NCBI RefSeq assembly: GCF_016595235.1
Contig: NZ_JAENHL010000007.1
Coordinates: 310,001-374,000, forward strand
From: Taklimakanibacter albus
Lineage (GTDB): Bacteria > Pseudomonadota > Alphaproteobacteria > Rhizobiales > Aestuariivirgaceae
DNA length: 64,000 bases
Reading direction: 5' to 3'
Shown piece after piece: positions 1-8,672 of the stretch (within the stretch, counting starts at the first letter, position 1; every line of letters starts with the position of its first letter). The position numbers were made by a program, and so were the translations under genes. The notes beneath the pieces were generated by a model, which was given only the letters and a program-made list of their open reading frames with translations, made no database searches and had not been told where the DNA came from.

Positions 1-926
1 GCGCGGATGGCCTTGGGCTCGAATTCCTCCGGCAGGATCGGGCCGATGATGCCATAGCGGTTGCGGGTCGGCACCAGGAAGGCCGGGATGCCGCCCGACA
101 GGATCAGCCCCTGCTCGATCGACTTGTGGCAATTGCGGTCGCACAGCGCGAACTGGCCGTCACCGACCGCGGCGGCGAAAATGGTGCGGTTGGCGCCGGA
201 CGTGCCGGTGAGGCCGGAATAGCTGCGATGTGCGCCGAAGACGCGCGCCGCATAGGCTTCCGCCTCGCCGATCGGCCCTGAATGCTCGAGCAGCGAGCCG
301 AGCCCGCCGCGCTCGATACCGGTATCGGCGCGGAACAGATTCTCGCCAAAGAAGTCGAAGAAGATGCGCCCCGCCGGTGTCTTGGTGAAGGCGACGCCGC
401 CCTGGTGGCCGGGGGCCGCCCAGGAATATTCGGCAAGATTCATGTAGCTGAGAAGCGCCCGGTTGAAGGGCGGCAGGATATTGCGCTGATAGCGTTGGAT
501 CGCCGCCATCACGCGGCTGGCGATGAAGGGAATGGTGTCGGCATGGAGCCACACATATTCATCGGTGAGCTGCATCACCTCGACCGTCAGGTCGTCCCGG
601 GCCGCCTGGTCGGCCATCAGCATGATCGGCACGGTGGCGTTGCGGCTGCGGATGGTTCGGAGCAGGTCCAAGGCCTCGGCGCGGCTCTTCTTGTCCTTGC
701 CCTCGCGTGTCGTCCAGTCGATCAGGATCGCATCGATCGAAGCATCCGAGAGGAACACCGAGCGGCCGTCATGATAGCTCGCCGCCTCGACGACCTCGAT
801 ATCGCGCGAGGTGAGCTCGTCCGCCAGCGCGCGCACGGCCCGCCCGCCGACGCTTTTCGGCACCGCCAGTTCCTCATCGATGATGAGGACCTCGAGCTTC
901 TGGAGCTTGATCGTTCGTTCGAGCAT
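1..926 (-). CDS. Orn/Lys/Arg decarboxylase, N-terminal part (runs off left edge)
   Basis: The first 308 codons of a PLP-dependent basic amino-acid decarboxylase are visible, read leftward from the ATG at 926. Residues about 12-140 form the response-regulator-like wing domain typical of the family. The aminotransferase-fold core follows, with SWAAPGHQGG (168-177), GTSGANR (241-247) and CDRNCHKS (262-269), all conserved family blocks. The PLP-binding lysine motif lies further downstream and is outside the window. Such enzymes make cadaverine, agmatine or putrescine in the cytoplasm; the substrate cannot be decided here. The gene is transcribed away from everything else at this end, so no operon partner is visible. 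Confidence 0.9.
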   Translation of the reverse strand, partial: MLERTIKLQKLEVLIIDEELAVPKSVGGRAVRALADELTSRDIEVVEAASYHDGRSVFLSDASIDAILIDWTTREGKDKKSRAEALDLLRTIRSRNATVPIMLMADQAARDDLTVEVMQLTDEYVWLHADTIPFIASRVMAAIQRYQRNILPPFNRALLSYMNLAEYSWAAPGHQGGVAFTKTPAGRIFFDFFGENLFRADTGIERGGLGSLLEHSGPIGEAEAYAARVFGAHRSYSGLTGTSGANRTIFAAAVGDGQFALCDRNCHKSIEQGLILSGGIPAFLVPTRNRYGIIGPILPEEFEPKAIR

Positions 927-1053
927 GGTTTTACCTCAAGCTTTTGCCGGGCTGCGGTCCGCCCCATCACTTCTACCAGAATAAACAAGAGGATGATGAA
1001 GGTTGGCTGACGCTATGGTGAGTCTCTTGCGGCCGTCAAATGGCGCGCCTTCC

Positions 1054-1377
1054 CTAGGCTGACGGCAAGTACCTCAAGAACACATAGACGGAAGCGCCCG
1101 CGATTATTCCCCCAACCGTGAGCAGGTACATTGGCCAGGGCGCGGGTGCAATACGTTCGCCCCGGCGCGCCCGCCAATAGAGTACAAAATACATCCCTAG
1201 AGCTGGGCCACTCGACGAGATGCTGGTGGTCACGGCCGCCCTGAGAAGGGCTGCATTTGGAAGCGCGCCCCATGAAGCCTTCGACGCCCGTGTGATGCCG
1301 AGCGCAGCCAGCGGATCGAAATAGAAATAAGCTGCGAGAAAGCCAGAAGAGTGAGGCCACCATAAGAAGCGGTCCAA
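1054..1377 (-). CDS. small hypothetical membrane protein
   Basis: This is a 107-residue frame with hydrophobic stretches suggesting about three membrane segments, ending FLRYLPSA. The middle charged stretch (WRARRGER) would be a loop. The TTG start at 1377 is a guess. The frame stays open up to 1428 with no ATG and no clear ribosome site. A second frame (1013-1414) begins with a hydrophobic run too, so a frameshift near the 5' end is possible. I do not recognise a family. It stands alone between the decarboxylase and amn, which is read the other way. Confidence 0.4.
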   Translation of the reverse strand: MDRFLWWPHSSGFLAAYFYFDPLAALGITRASKASWGALPNAALLRAAVTTSISSSGPALGMYFVLYWRARRGERIAPAPWPMYLLTVGGIIAGASVYVFLRYLPSA

Positions 1378-1562
1378 GCCGTCCGATTGCCTGCTTGTGC
1401 AGATACCAGTCCACGGCGCGCCCCTAAATCAGCCTCATGACGAAATCTCCGAAACGTTTCCTTAAGGCAGACTACCGAATGCCATTCTTTATTGTAAGGG
1501 TCAGCCCCCAGCCTGTGGCAGCCCCCGAACCCGTGCTATAGCACCTCCGCAAAGGAGTGCTT

Positions 1563-3041
1563 ATGAACCGCCCGGACCGCCCCGACACCGAGACCTTGAC
1601 GCCCGAAACCGCCGTGGAGCGCCTGATCGCGCTGCATGAGGATGCGGTGGATTCCCTGCGCCAGGCGCTCGACCGGTTCTTCACCCAGAGCATTCCGCCC
1701 TCCTCCAAGGAACGCGCCCGCTTCCGCTATCCCGAACTGCGCCTTGTCTATGGCTCGGGCCAGGCCCAGCCCTCGCTGGCACGCGCTTATGCCAAATTCG
1801 AGAGCCCCGGCATCTATGCAACGACCATCACCCAGCCGCGCGCCTTCCGGGACTATCTCGTCGAGCAGTTGCGCCTTCTCGTCGCCGACTATCCGACCAC
1901 CATCTCGGTCGGCCGCGGCAACCAGGACATTCCCTACCCTTACGTGCTCGATCAGGGCGACGAGCTCGGCCGCGACAATGTCTCGGCCGCCGAGCTGGCG
2001 CGCCACTTCCCGGCCCCGGCGCTGTCCGCCATCGGCGACGAGATCGCCGACGGCTTGTGGACGCCGCCCAAAGGCGAGCCGATGCCGCTCGCATTGTTCG
2101 ACGCCACCCGCACCGACTATTCGCTGAAGCGCATCGTTCACTATACCGGCACCAACTGGCGCCATGTGCAGCCCTGGATCCTGCTCACCAACTATCACCG
2201 CTATGTCGACCAGTTCGTCACCTGGGGCATCGAGCAGATACGCGCCAACGGCCCCTATGACGCGCTCGTCCTGCCCGGCGGCATCATGATCGGGCGCGAC
2301 GGTCTGGCGGTCGAGGATTGCGACACCGCCATCACCTCCTCGCCGTGGCATCGTTTCCAGATGCCGGGCTACCATCTCCTGCGCCGCGACGGCCAGGGCG
2401 GCGTCACCCTCGTCAATATCGGCGTCGGCTCCTCCAACGCCAAGAACATCACCGACCATCTGGCGGTATTGCGCCCGCATTGCTGGCTGATGATCGGCCA
2501 TTGCGGCGGCCTGCGCCAGTCGCAGCGCATCGGCGACTATGTGCTGGCGCATGCTTATTTCCGCCAGGACCGCATCCTCGACGGCGCCGTGCCGCCCGAT
2601 ATTCCCATCCCGGCGCTGGCCGAGGTGCAGGTGGCGCTGCAGGAAGCCGCCGCCAAGGTGACCGGCGAGCGCGGCGAGCAGCTCAAAGCGCGGCTGCGCA
2701 CCGGCACCGTCGTCACCAATGACGACCGCAACTGGGAGCTGCGCTGGTCGCAGGAACGCCGCCGCATCAACCTGTCGCGCGCCATCGCCGTCGACATGGA
2801 ATCGGGCACCATCGCCGCGCAAGGCTATCGCCTGCGCGTGCCCTATGGCACCCTGCTCTGCGTCTCCGACAAGCCGCTGCATGGCGAGATCAAACTGCCC
2901 GGCGCGGCCAACGCCTTCTACGACCGCGCCGTCGGCGAGCACATGATGATCGGCCTCGCCGCCATCGACCTCCTGCGCAGCGAGCTGAAGCAGCTCCATT
3001 CGCGCAAGCTCCGGAGCTTCGACGAGCCGCCTTTCAGATAA
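1563..3041 (+). CDS. amn: AMP nucleosidase
   Basis: This is a 492-residue AMP nucleosidase, which hydrolyses AMP to adenine and ribose 5-phosphate in purine salvage. The N-terminal half is the AMP-nucleosidase-specific domain. The C-terminal half is a nucleoside-phosphorylase fold with GVGSSNAKN, the LMIGHCGGL block and the VDMES motif (about 410-414), whose glutamate contacts ribose. Length and motif order match the family. The ATG at 1563 is chosen because AAAGGAG (1551-1557) lies 5 nt upstream; the GTG at 1557 overlaps that ribosome site and is an unlikely start. It is a single gene followed after 38 nt by ku. Confidence 0.95.
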   Translation: MNRPDRPDTETLTPETAVERLIALHEDAVDSLRQALDRFFTQSIPPSSKERARFRYPELRLVYGSGQAQPSLARAYAKFESPGIYATTITQPRAFRDYLVEQLRLLVADYPTTISVGRGNQDIPYPYVLDQGDELGRDNVSAAELARHFPAPALSAIGDEIADGLWTPPKGEPMPLALFDATRTDYSLKRIVHYTGTNWRHVQPWILLTNYHRYVDQFVTWGIEQIRANGPYDALVLPGGIMIGRDGLAVEDCDTAITSSPWHRFQMPGYHLLRRDGQGGVTLVNIGVGSSNAKNITDHLAVLRPHCWLMIGHCGGLRQSQRIGDYVLAHAYFRQDRILDGAVPPDIPIPALAEVQVALQEAAAKVTGERGEQLKARLRTGTVVTNDDRNWELRWSQERRRINLSRAIAVDMESGTIAAQGYRLRVPYGTLLCVSDKPLHGEIKLPGAANAFYDRAVGEHMMIGLAAIDLLRSELKQLHSRKLRSFDEPPFR

Positions 3042-3079
3042 CCGTCGGGAACCAACCGCCCTCGCCGCCGTTTCCTTAC

Positions 3080-3916
3080 ATGCGCGCTCAATGGAAGGGA
3101 CATTTGCGGCTTTCCCTCGTCACCATCGCCGTGGAATTGCACGCGGCGACGGAGGCTTCGGCGCGGCCGAGCCTGCATCAGCTCGACAAGAAATCCGGCA
3201 AGCGTATCCGTTATGAAAAGATCGTGCCCGGCAAGGGCAAGGTCGCCGACGAGAACATCGTCAAGGGCTTCGAGCTCGGCTCCGGCAAGCATGTCATCCT
3301 GACGCCGGAAGAGCTCGACAAGATCAAGCTCGCCACCAAGCACAGCATCGAGCTTTCGCAATTCGTCGATTATTGCGACATCGATCCGCGCTATTTCGAA
3401 CGCCCCTATTATCTGACCCCGGCCGACGACGTCTCGGCCGAGGGTTACGTCGTCATCCGCGAGGCGCTGAAAGCCGCGAAGAAAGCCGGCATCGGCCAGA
3501 TGGTCATGCGCGGCAAGGAAAACCTCGTGGCGGTGCGGCCCTGCGGCGACGGACTGCTGCTTGAGACCCTGCGCTACGCCGATGAACTGAAAAAATCCGA
3601 CAAGGCCTTCTCGCATGTGCCGGCAAAACGCCCGGCCAAGGACATGATCGAGCTGGCGACCGAGCTGATCGAGCGCAAATCCGGCCCCTTCAAGCCCGCC
3701 GCCTTCAAGGACCACTATGGCGATGCCCTCAAGGCGCTCGTCGCCGAGAAACGCAAGCGCGGCAAGGTCACCGATGTGGAGGAAGATGAAACGCCGCGGC
3801 CCAAGGGCGACAATGTCATCGACCTGATGGACGCGTTAAAAAAGAGCATCGGCGGCAAGAGCGCCGCGGCACCCAAGCCACGCAAACCGGCGCCCAGGAA
3901 GAAGGCGCGCCGCTAG
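3080..3916 (+). CDS. ku: Ku protein of bacterial non-homologous end joining
   Basis: This is a 278-residue Ku homodimer subunit that binds DNA double-strand ends and recruits LigD. The start MRAQWKGHLRLSLVTIAVEL matches the usual WKGxLxLSLV opening of bacterial Ku. The body is the Ku beta-barrel/bridge region, including RYEKIVPGKGK-like and PYYLTP blocks. The C-terminus from about residue 225 is a lysine/arginine-rich tail (PKPRKPAPRKKARR), as seen in Ku proteins whose basic extension aids DNA binding. The stop is 2 nt before the ligD start, so the genes are surely co-transcribed. Confidence 0.95.
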   Translation: MRAQWKGHLRLSLVTIAVELHAATEASARPSLHQLDKKSGKRIRYEKIVPGKGKVADENIVKGFELGSGKHVILTPEELDKIKLATKHSIELSQFVDYCDIDPRYFERPYYLTPADDVSAEGYVVIREALKAAKKAGIGQMVMRGKENLVAVRPCGDGLLLETLRYADELKKSDKAFSHVPAKRPAKDMIELATELIERKSGPFKPAAFKDHYGDALKALVAEKRKRGKVTDVEEDETPRPKGDNVIDLMDALKKSIGGKSAAAPKPRKPAPRKKARR

Positions 3917-3918
3917 CC

Positions 3919-5478
3919 ATGCCCACCGCCCAGGCCGACACGCTCCGTATCTATCACCGCAAGCGCGATTTCAAGGCGACCTCCGAGCCGCGTGGCCGCG
4001 TCGGCCGCCGCCAGGGATATTCCTTCGTCATCCAGAAGCACGACGCCACCCGCCTGCATTTCGACTTCCGCCTCGAGCTCGACGGGGTGCTGAAGAGCTG
4101 GGCGGTCACCAAGGGCCCAAGCCTCGATCCGGAAGAAAAGCGTCTGGCCGTGCGGGTCGAGGATCACCCGCTCGATTATGGCGGCTTCGAAGGCACCATC
4201 CCCGAGGGCCAATATGGCGGCGGCACCGTGATGTTGTGGGATGAAGGCACCTGGGAGCCGGAAGGTGATCCGCATGAGGGCCTGCGCAAAGGCAAGCTCA
4301 GCTTCACTCTGCATGGCCAGCGGCTCAAAGGCGGCTTCGCCTTGGTGCGCATGCGCAAGGACCGCAACGGCAGCAAGCGCGAGAACTGGCTGCTGATCAA
4401 GCAGCGCGATGACGAGGCGGATGCGAAGCTCGATCCCATCGAGGCCTGGCAGACCAGCGTCAGGACGAAACGCAGCATGGCCGGTATCGCCGGCAAGGCG
4501 AAACGCAAGACCGGTAACCGGCGGGACGCATCCCTTCCTCCCTTCATCGCGCCACAGCTCGCTTACCTGAAAGAGCAGCCGCCCGAGGGCAAGCAATGGA
4601 TTCATGAAATCAAATATGACGGCTATCGCATCATCGCGGCGGTCGCCGGCGACGAGATTCGCCTCTACACCCGCAGCGGCCAGGACTGGACCCGAAAATT
4701 CACTTCCATCGCCAAGGCTTTGCGCAAGCTGAAAGCGCAGGCCCTGATCGACGGCGAAGTGGTCGTCTTCGGCGCAACAGGCCGCACCAGCTTTTCGGCG
4801 CTCCAGCAGGCTCTGTCGGAGGGCGATGATGCAGCCTTGCGCTACATCGTCTTCGACCTTTTGATCCTCGATGGCGAGGATCTGCGCCGGTTGCCCTTGA
4901 GCGAGCGCAAGAAGCGGCTGAAGTCTCTTTTCGGCAGGATGGCGGCGCCGCTCTCCTACGGCGATCACATCACCGGCGACAGCGACAAGGTTCTGCGCGA
5001 GGCCTGCCGCCTGGGTGTCGAAGGTCTGGTCTCCAAGGACAAGACGAGCCCTTACGTGTCGCGTCGCGCGCTGAGCTGGATCAAGAGCAAATGCCTCGGC
5101 CGCTCGGAATTCGTCATTGGCGGCTTTCGTCCCTCCGACAAGAAGGGCCGCAGCTTCGCCTCGCTGCTCGTGGGCGAATATGACAAGGGTGGCCGCCTCA
5201 TTTATCGGGGCCGCGTCGGCACCGGTTATGACGAGGCGATCCTGCGGTCGCTCGGCGCCAAGCTCAAAGCGCGCGCGACGGAGAAATCGCCTTTCCTCGA
5301 TGTCCCGCGCGCCATTCGCGGCCGTGCCCGCTGGGTGAAGCCCGACCTCGTCGCCGAGATCGCCTTCACCGAGAGAACCCGCGATGGCATTCTGCGCCAT
5401 CCCGTCTTTCTGGGCCTGCGCGCCGACAAGCGGGCGCGCGATGTGACCGGAGCGGACAGAGCGGAGATAAAGTCATGA
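3919..5478 (+). CDS. ligD: LigD-type protein: 3'-phosphoesterase + ATP-dependent DNA ligase domains
   Basis: This 519-residue end-joining enzyme carries two of the three LigD domains. The N-terminal phosphoesterase domain has all its recognised active-site residues: H41, H47, D49, R51, H83 and Y87 (by comparison with Pseudomonas LigD His42/His48/Asp50/Arg52/His84/Tyr88). The ligase domain has motif I EIKYDGYR with the adenylated lysine at K232, followed by an OB-fold end with SWIKSKC and GFRPSDKKGRS. The polymerase domain is absent here and is encoded by the next gene, whose ATG overlaps this stop (ATGA). It acts with Ku to trim and seal broken ends. Confidence 0.93.
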   Translation: MPTAQADTLRIYHRKRDFKATSEPRGRVGRRQGYSFVIQKHDATRLHFDFRLELDGVLKSWAVTKGPSLDPEEKRLAVRVEDHPLDYGGFEGTIPEGQYGGGTVMLWDEGTWEPEGDPHEGLRKGKLSFTLHGQRLKGGFALVRMRKDRNGSKRENWLLIKQRDDEADAKLDPIEAWQTSVRTKRSMAGIAGKAKRKTGNRRDASLPPFIAPQLAYLKEQPPEGKQWIHEIKYDGYRIIAAVAGDEIRLYTRSGQDWTRKFTSIAKALRKLKAQALIDGEVVVFGATGRTSFSALQQALSEGDDAALRYIVFDLLILDGEDLRRLPLSERKKRLKSLFGRMAAPLSYGDHITGDSDKVLREACRLGVEGLVSKDKTSPYVSRRALSWIKSKCLGRSEFVIGGFRPSDKKGRSFASLLVGEYDKGGRLIYRGRVGTGYDEAILRSLGAKLKARATEKSPFLDVPRAIRGRARWVKPDLVAEIAFTERTRDGILRHPVFLGLRADKRARDVTGADRAEIKS

Positions 5479-6380
5479 CCGAACAGAACGCCGTCGTGGC
5501 GGGAGTCACCCTCACCCATCCCGATAAGGTGCTTTATCCCGAAGTCGGGCTCACCAAGCGCCAGCTCGCCGAATACCTGGCCGCCATTGCCGAGCCTTTC
5601 CTGCGCCATGCCGCGAACCATCCATTGAGCCTGGTGCGCTGCCCGGACGGCATCGGCGACAAATGCTTCTATCAGAAACATCTGAGCGCCCGCATGCCCA
5701 AGGGATTCAAGACCGTCAGCATCCGCGAGAAGGACGGCGGCAAGGCCGACTATCTCTATATTGACGACATCGCCGGCCTCGTCGGCGCGGCGCAGATCGG
5801 CGCGCTGGAGCTTCATCTCTGGGGCGCGCCCAAGGACGATCTCGAACATCCCGACCGTCTCGTCTTCGATCTCGATCCGGATGAAAGCGTTCCTTTCGCC
5901 GAGGTCAGGACCGCGGCCGGCGATCTGCATGACGTCCTCGCCGCCGCCGATCTCGACAGCTTCGCCATGCTGACCGGCGGCAAGGGCATCCATGTCATCG
6001 CCCCGCTTTCGGGACGTAACAGCTGGGACGAGGTCAAGACCTTCGCGCAAGCCATCGCGCAGGGCTTTGCCGCGCGTGAGCCCGATCGCTTCCTCGCCAC
6101 CGCCAGCAAGGCCAAGCGCAAGAATCGCATCTTCATCGACTGGCTGCGCAATGAGCGCGGCGCCACGGCGGTCGCCCCTTATTCGCCCCGCGCCCGCACG
6201 GGCGCACCGGTCGCCGCCCCTGTCAGCTGGAAAGAGCTTGCCCGTCTGGACGGTGCAAATGCCTTCGACACTGTTTCCATGGCCAAACGGTTGAAAAGGT
6301 TAAAGTCCGATCCTTGGCAAGGCTACGATCACGGCCAGTTTATCGGCAAGGCGACGATCAAGGCTGTCGCTGCCGCGTAA
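5475..6380 (+). CDS. LigD-type DNA/RNA polymerase (primase-polymerase domain), stand-alone
   Basis: This 301-residue protein corresponds to the LigD polymerase domain alone, an archaeo-eukaryotic-primase fold that fills gaps at broken ends, often with ribonucleotides. Visible motifs are FDLDPD with metal-binding D132 and D134, a GGKGIHV block (motif II) and RIFIDWLRN (motif III aspartate). ELHLWG precedes motif I, as usual in the family. The start overlaps the PE-ligase stop by 4 nt, implying coupled translation in a 1:1 ratio with the ligase half. In many bacteria these domains are fused in one protein; here the chain is split at the ligase/polymerase junction. Confidence 0.93.
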   Translation: MTEQNAVVAGVTLTHPDKVLYPEVGLTKRQLAEYLAAIAEPFLRHAANHPLSLVRCPDGIGDKCFYQKHLSARMPKGFKTVSIREKDGGKADYLYIDDIAGLVGAAQIGALELHLWGAPKDDLEHPDRLVFDLDPDESVPFAEVRTAAGDLHDVLAAADLDSFAMLTGGKGIHVIAPLSGRNSWDEVKTFAQAIAQGFAAREPDRFLATASKAKRKNRIFIDWLRNERGATAVAPYSPRARTGAPVAAPVSWKELARLDGANAFDTVSMAKRLKRLKSDPWQGYDHGQFIGKATIKAVAAA

Positions 6381-6457
6381 CATTTTTTTACCGCCACAGC
6401 ACTGCCGCAATCGCTCCCCATGTGATGAACCTGTTTCCACCAGGAGTTTTTTCGTCC

Positions 6458-7180
6458 ATGGATCGTCGCTCGCTCGCTGCACTGGGTCTCACCGGAATCG
6501 CAGCCGCCGCCGCTCTCGCCACCCCTTCCCTAGCTCAGGAGTCCAAGACCATGCCGCGCGTCATTTCCCTCAACGGCCACGGCGAGGTGAGGTCCAAGCC
6601 CGATATGGCAATCGTCAATGTCGGCGTCATGTCGCAGGCCGCCACCGCGCGCGAGGCGCTGACCGAGAACACCAAGGCGATGCAGAAGATCTTCGCGGCA
6701 CTCCAGGGCGCCGGCATCGAGGGCAAGGACATCCAGACCTCGAATTTCTCAGTCAATCCGCGTTATCAATATGACCAGAATAATCAGAAGCCGCCGGTCG
6801 TAGTAGGCTATGATGTCTCCAACATGGTCTCGGTGTCGGTGCGCAAGCTCGACAGCCTGGGCGCGGTGCTCGACACGATGGTGAGCGAAGGCTCGAACCA
6901 GATCAACGGCGTCGGCTTCGCCATTGCCGATGACGAGAAGCTCAGGGATGAAGCCCGCAAGCTCGCTGTCGCCGATGCGGAGCGCAAGGCCAAGCTTTAT
7001 GCCGCGACCATGGGCCTGACCGTCGGCCAGGTCATGTCGGTGAGCGAAGGCAACTTCCAGCCGCCGCAGCCCGTATTCTACGGCAAGGCGGTGCGCCAGG
7101 ATTCGGCCGGCAATGTTCCGATCGCCGAGGGCGAGCAGGTCGTTGCCGCCGATGTGAACATCACCTGGGAGATCAAGTAA
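6458..7180 (+). CDS. SIMPL (DUF541) domain periplasmic protein
   Basis: This is a 240-residue exported protein of the SIMPL/DUF541 family, function poorly known (oxidative-stress or outer-surface links have been proposed). Residues 1-26 form a signal peptide (MDRRSLAALG start, alanine-rich core, SLAQES cleavage region). The mature part begins with the family pattern ISLNGHGEV..KPDMAIVNVGV and ends ADVNITWEIK. CAGGAG at 6441-6446 lies upstream of the ATG at 6458; an upstream in-frame ATG at 6425 would put extra residues before the signal peptide. It is monocistronic or paired with the next small secreted protein, separated by a hairpin. Confidence 0.85.
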   Translation: MDRRSLAALGLTGIAAAAALATPSLAQESKTMPRVISLNGHGEVRSKPDMAIVNVGVMSQAATAREALTENTKAMQKIFAALQGAGIEGKDIQTSNFSVNPRYQYDQNNQKPPVVVGYDVSNMVSVSVRKLDSLGAVLDTMVSEGSNQINGVGFAIADDEKLRDEARKLAVADAERKAKLYAATMGLTVGQVMSVSEGNFQPPQPVFYGKAVRQDSAGNVPIAEGEQVVAADVNITWEIK

Positions 7181-7213
7181 CGGTCATAAGCCGTTGATTT
7201 GACTCTCATCTGG

Positions 7214-7239
7214 CGTGCCGGCCTCACAAGGCCGGCGCG
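7214..7239 (+). terminator. GC-rich hairpin after the SIMPL gene
   Basis: An 8-bp perfect stem (GCCGGCCT at 7217-7224 with AGGCCGGC at 7229-7236) around a CACA loop, extendable by three pairs including one G-U. It is not followed by a T run, so it is a weak or factor-assisted terminator, or a processing hairpin between the two genes. Confidence 0.4.
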
Positions 7240-7259
7240 CTCTATTAGGAGATTGGATC

Positions 7260-7553
7260 ATGGCTTTCCGTCATCTGATCGTCTGCGCGATGCTGGCGGC
7301 TTTCATGCCCGCCGCACTTCCGGTCTTCTCTGACACCGCTCAGGCCGCCACCAACCAGACCGTCAAGAAGAAGAAAAAGCCCGTCCAGAAAAAGAAGACC
7401 GCCGAGCCGCGCGTGAAGAAAAACTTCCGCGCGCCCCGGCCGGGCGAGCCCAATGCCGGCTGGACCGACGACTGCCTGGCCTATTACCAGATCTATGGCC
7501 GCACCCCGCCGATCTGCGGAAAATACGGCCGCTCCTTCATGACCTGGGACTGA
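7260..7553 (+). CDS. small secreted lysine-rich protein, unknown function
   Basis: This is a 97-residue protein with a clear signal peptide (residues 1-28, ending DTAQAA). A strongly basic segment follows (KKKKKPVQKKK, about 34-44). The C-terminal part has two cysteines in GWTDDCLAYYQIYG and PPICGKYGRSFMTWD that could form a disulphide. AGGAG at 7247-7251 lies 8 nt before the ATG. I do not recognise a named family. The basic stretch plus export suggests association with anionic envelope polymers, which is inference only. Confidence 0.7.
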   Translation: MAFRHLIVCAMLAAFMPAALPVFSDTAQAATNQTVKKKKKPVQKKKTAEPRVKKNFRAPRPGEPNAGWTDDCLAYYQIYGRTPPICGKYGRSFMTWD

Positions 7554-7571
7554 GCATCAGACCCGATGCCC

Positions 7572-8597
7572 TTACACCGGCGTGTCCAGAAGTGCTTGGA
7601 CATGCCGGTCGAGGAATTTGACATCTTCCGGATTGGTGCCGGGTCCGCCGGCGAAATGCCCCCAGATCGACGGCATTGGGATCAGCTTTGCGCGTGGCAT
7701 ATGCTTGACCTCGATGGCGCTGTCCTCCGGCGGAAAATAGAGATCGGTCTGGCCGGGCATCACATAGGCCAGCGCCTTGATGGCCCCCAGCGCCTTGTGG
7801 AAATCGCCCTTGAAGACCTCGTTCCGGCTGATATCGCCATTCTGCCAGGTCCACAGCATGGTGAGCAGGTTGTTGGCGTCCTTGGGCAGGAAAAAGCCTT
7901 CCCAGAAAGCGACCAGGAAATCCTCGAGCGAGGAAAAGCCCAGCACCTTGAGGTCGAGTTCCTCGCGATAGAATGTCTGCGAAAAACCCCAGCCGGCATA
8001 GACACGCGCCATCGCCCGGAGGCCGCGGGCCGGCTTCTCCTTGTACCAGCCATTGTTCCAGGCGGCGTCCGCCGTCAGCGCCGCTTTCACACCTTCGAGG
8101 AAGACGAAATTATGCCGCGAGCATTTGGCCGAGCCGCAGAACGGCAGGATGCGCTCGACCATCTCGGGATAAAGGCAGCCCCAATGGAAGGTCTGCAGCG
8201 CACCCATCGACCAGCCGATGACGAGCTTGACGCGCTCGATGCCGAGCTCGTCATGCACCAGCCGATGCTGCAGCCGGACATTGTCGTAGGGCGTCACCTG
8301 CGGGAAGCGTGACGCATTATAGGGCTCCGGCATGTTGCTCGGCGAGGATGAGAGGCCGTTGCCCAGCATGTTCGGGATGATGATGAAATATTTGTCGGGG
8401 TCGAGCGCCATACCGGCGCCGACGAGCCACTCATTGTCGTAATGCTGGCCCGAATACCAGGTCGGATAGACGACCACATTGTCCTTCTTCGCATTGAGCT
8501 TGCCGAAGGTCTTATAAGCGAGCTTGCAGTCTCGCAGCGCCGCGCCCGATTGCAGGACGACCGTGCCCGCGTCATAGATCGCATAATCGTTAGGCAT
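7572..8597 (-). CDS. alpha/beta hydrolase related to homoserine O-acetyltransferase (MetX-like)
   Basis: This is a 341-residue alpha/beta-hydrolase of the homoserine-acetyltransferase superfamily. Evidence includes the early LAYKTFGKLN and YPTWYSG blocks, the nucleophile elbow GWSMGA (S130), and a C-terminal SIWGHFAGGPG carrying the likely catalytic histidine. In the family these enzymes acyl-transfer or hydrolyse; the position behind an NCS1 nucleobase/hydantoin-type permease rather than with methionine genes argues against a true MetX. It lies 75 nt downstream of the permease stop. The ribosome site GGGAGAG (8606-8612) sits in the arm of a hairpin described separately, so translation may be RNA-controlled. 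Confidence 0.8.
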   Translation of the reverse strand: MPNDYAIYDAGTVVLQSGAALRDCKLAYKTFGKLNAKKDNVVVYPTWYSGQHYDNEWLVGAGMALDPDKYFIIIPNMLGNGLSSSPSNMPEPYNASRFPQVTPYDNVRLQHRLVHDELGIERVKLVIGWSMGALQTFHWGCLYPEMVERILPFCGSAKCSRHNFVFLEGVKAALTADAAWNNGWYKEKPARGLRAMARVYAGWGFSQTFYREELDLKVLGFSSLEDFLVAFWEGFFLPKDANNLLTMLWTWQNGDISRNEVFKGDFHKALGAIKALAYVMPGQTDLYFPPEDSAIEVKHMPRAKLIPMPSIWGHFAGGPGTNPEDVKFLDRHVQALLDTPV

Positions 8598-8607
8598 GAG
8601 TTCTTCT

Positions 8608-8646
8608 CTCCCTGATGGATCAGGGAGGCCGTTTGCCCGGCCTCCC
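8608..8646 (-). promoter_or_regulatory. two mutually exclusive RNA hairpins before the hydrolase start
   Basis: On the transcript, stem A pairs GGGAGGCCG with CGGCCTCCC (8638-8646 and 8623-8631). Stem B pairs CTCCCTGAT with ATCAGGGAG (8619-8627 and 8608-8616). The CTCCC at 8623-8627 is needed by both, so they cannot coexist. Stem B hides the GGGAG ribosome site of the hydrolase, stem A frees it. Both stems are seen directly; a switching role is inferred. Confidence 0.4.
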
Positions 8647-8672
8647 TTTGTCTTGCTGAATTGCCGGACGTC

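Noticed and set aside
1536-2999. 487-codon open frame on the minus strand
   Set aside because: Complement shadow of AMP nucleosidase.
3913-5400. 495-codon open frame on the minus strand
   Set aside because: Complement shadow of the LigD PE-ligase gene, which has verified catalytic residues on the plus strand.
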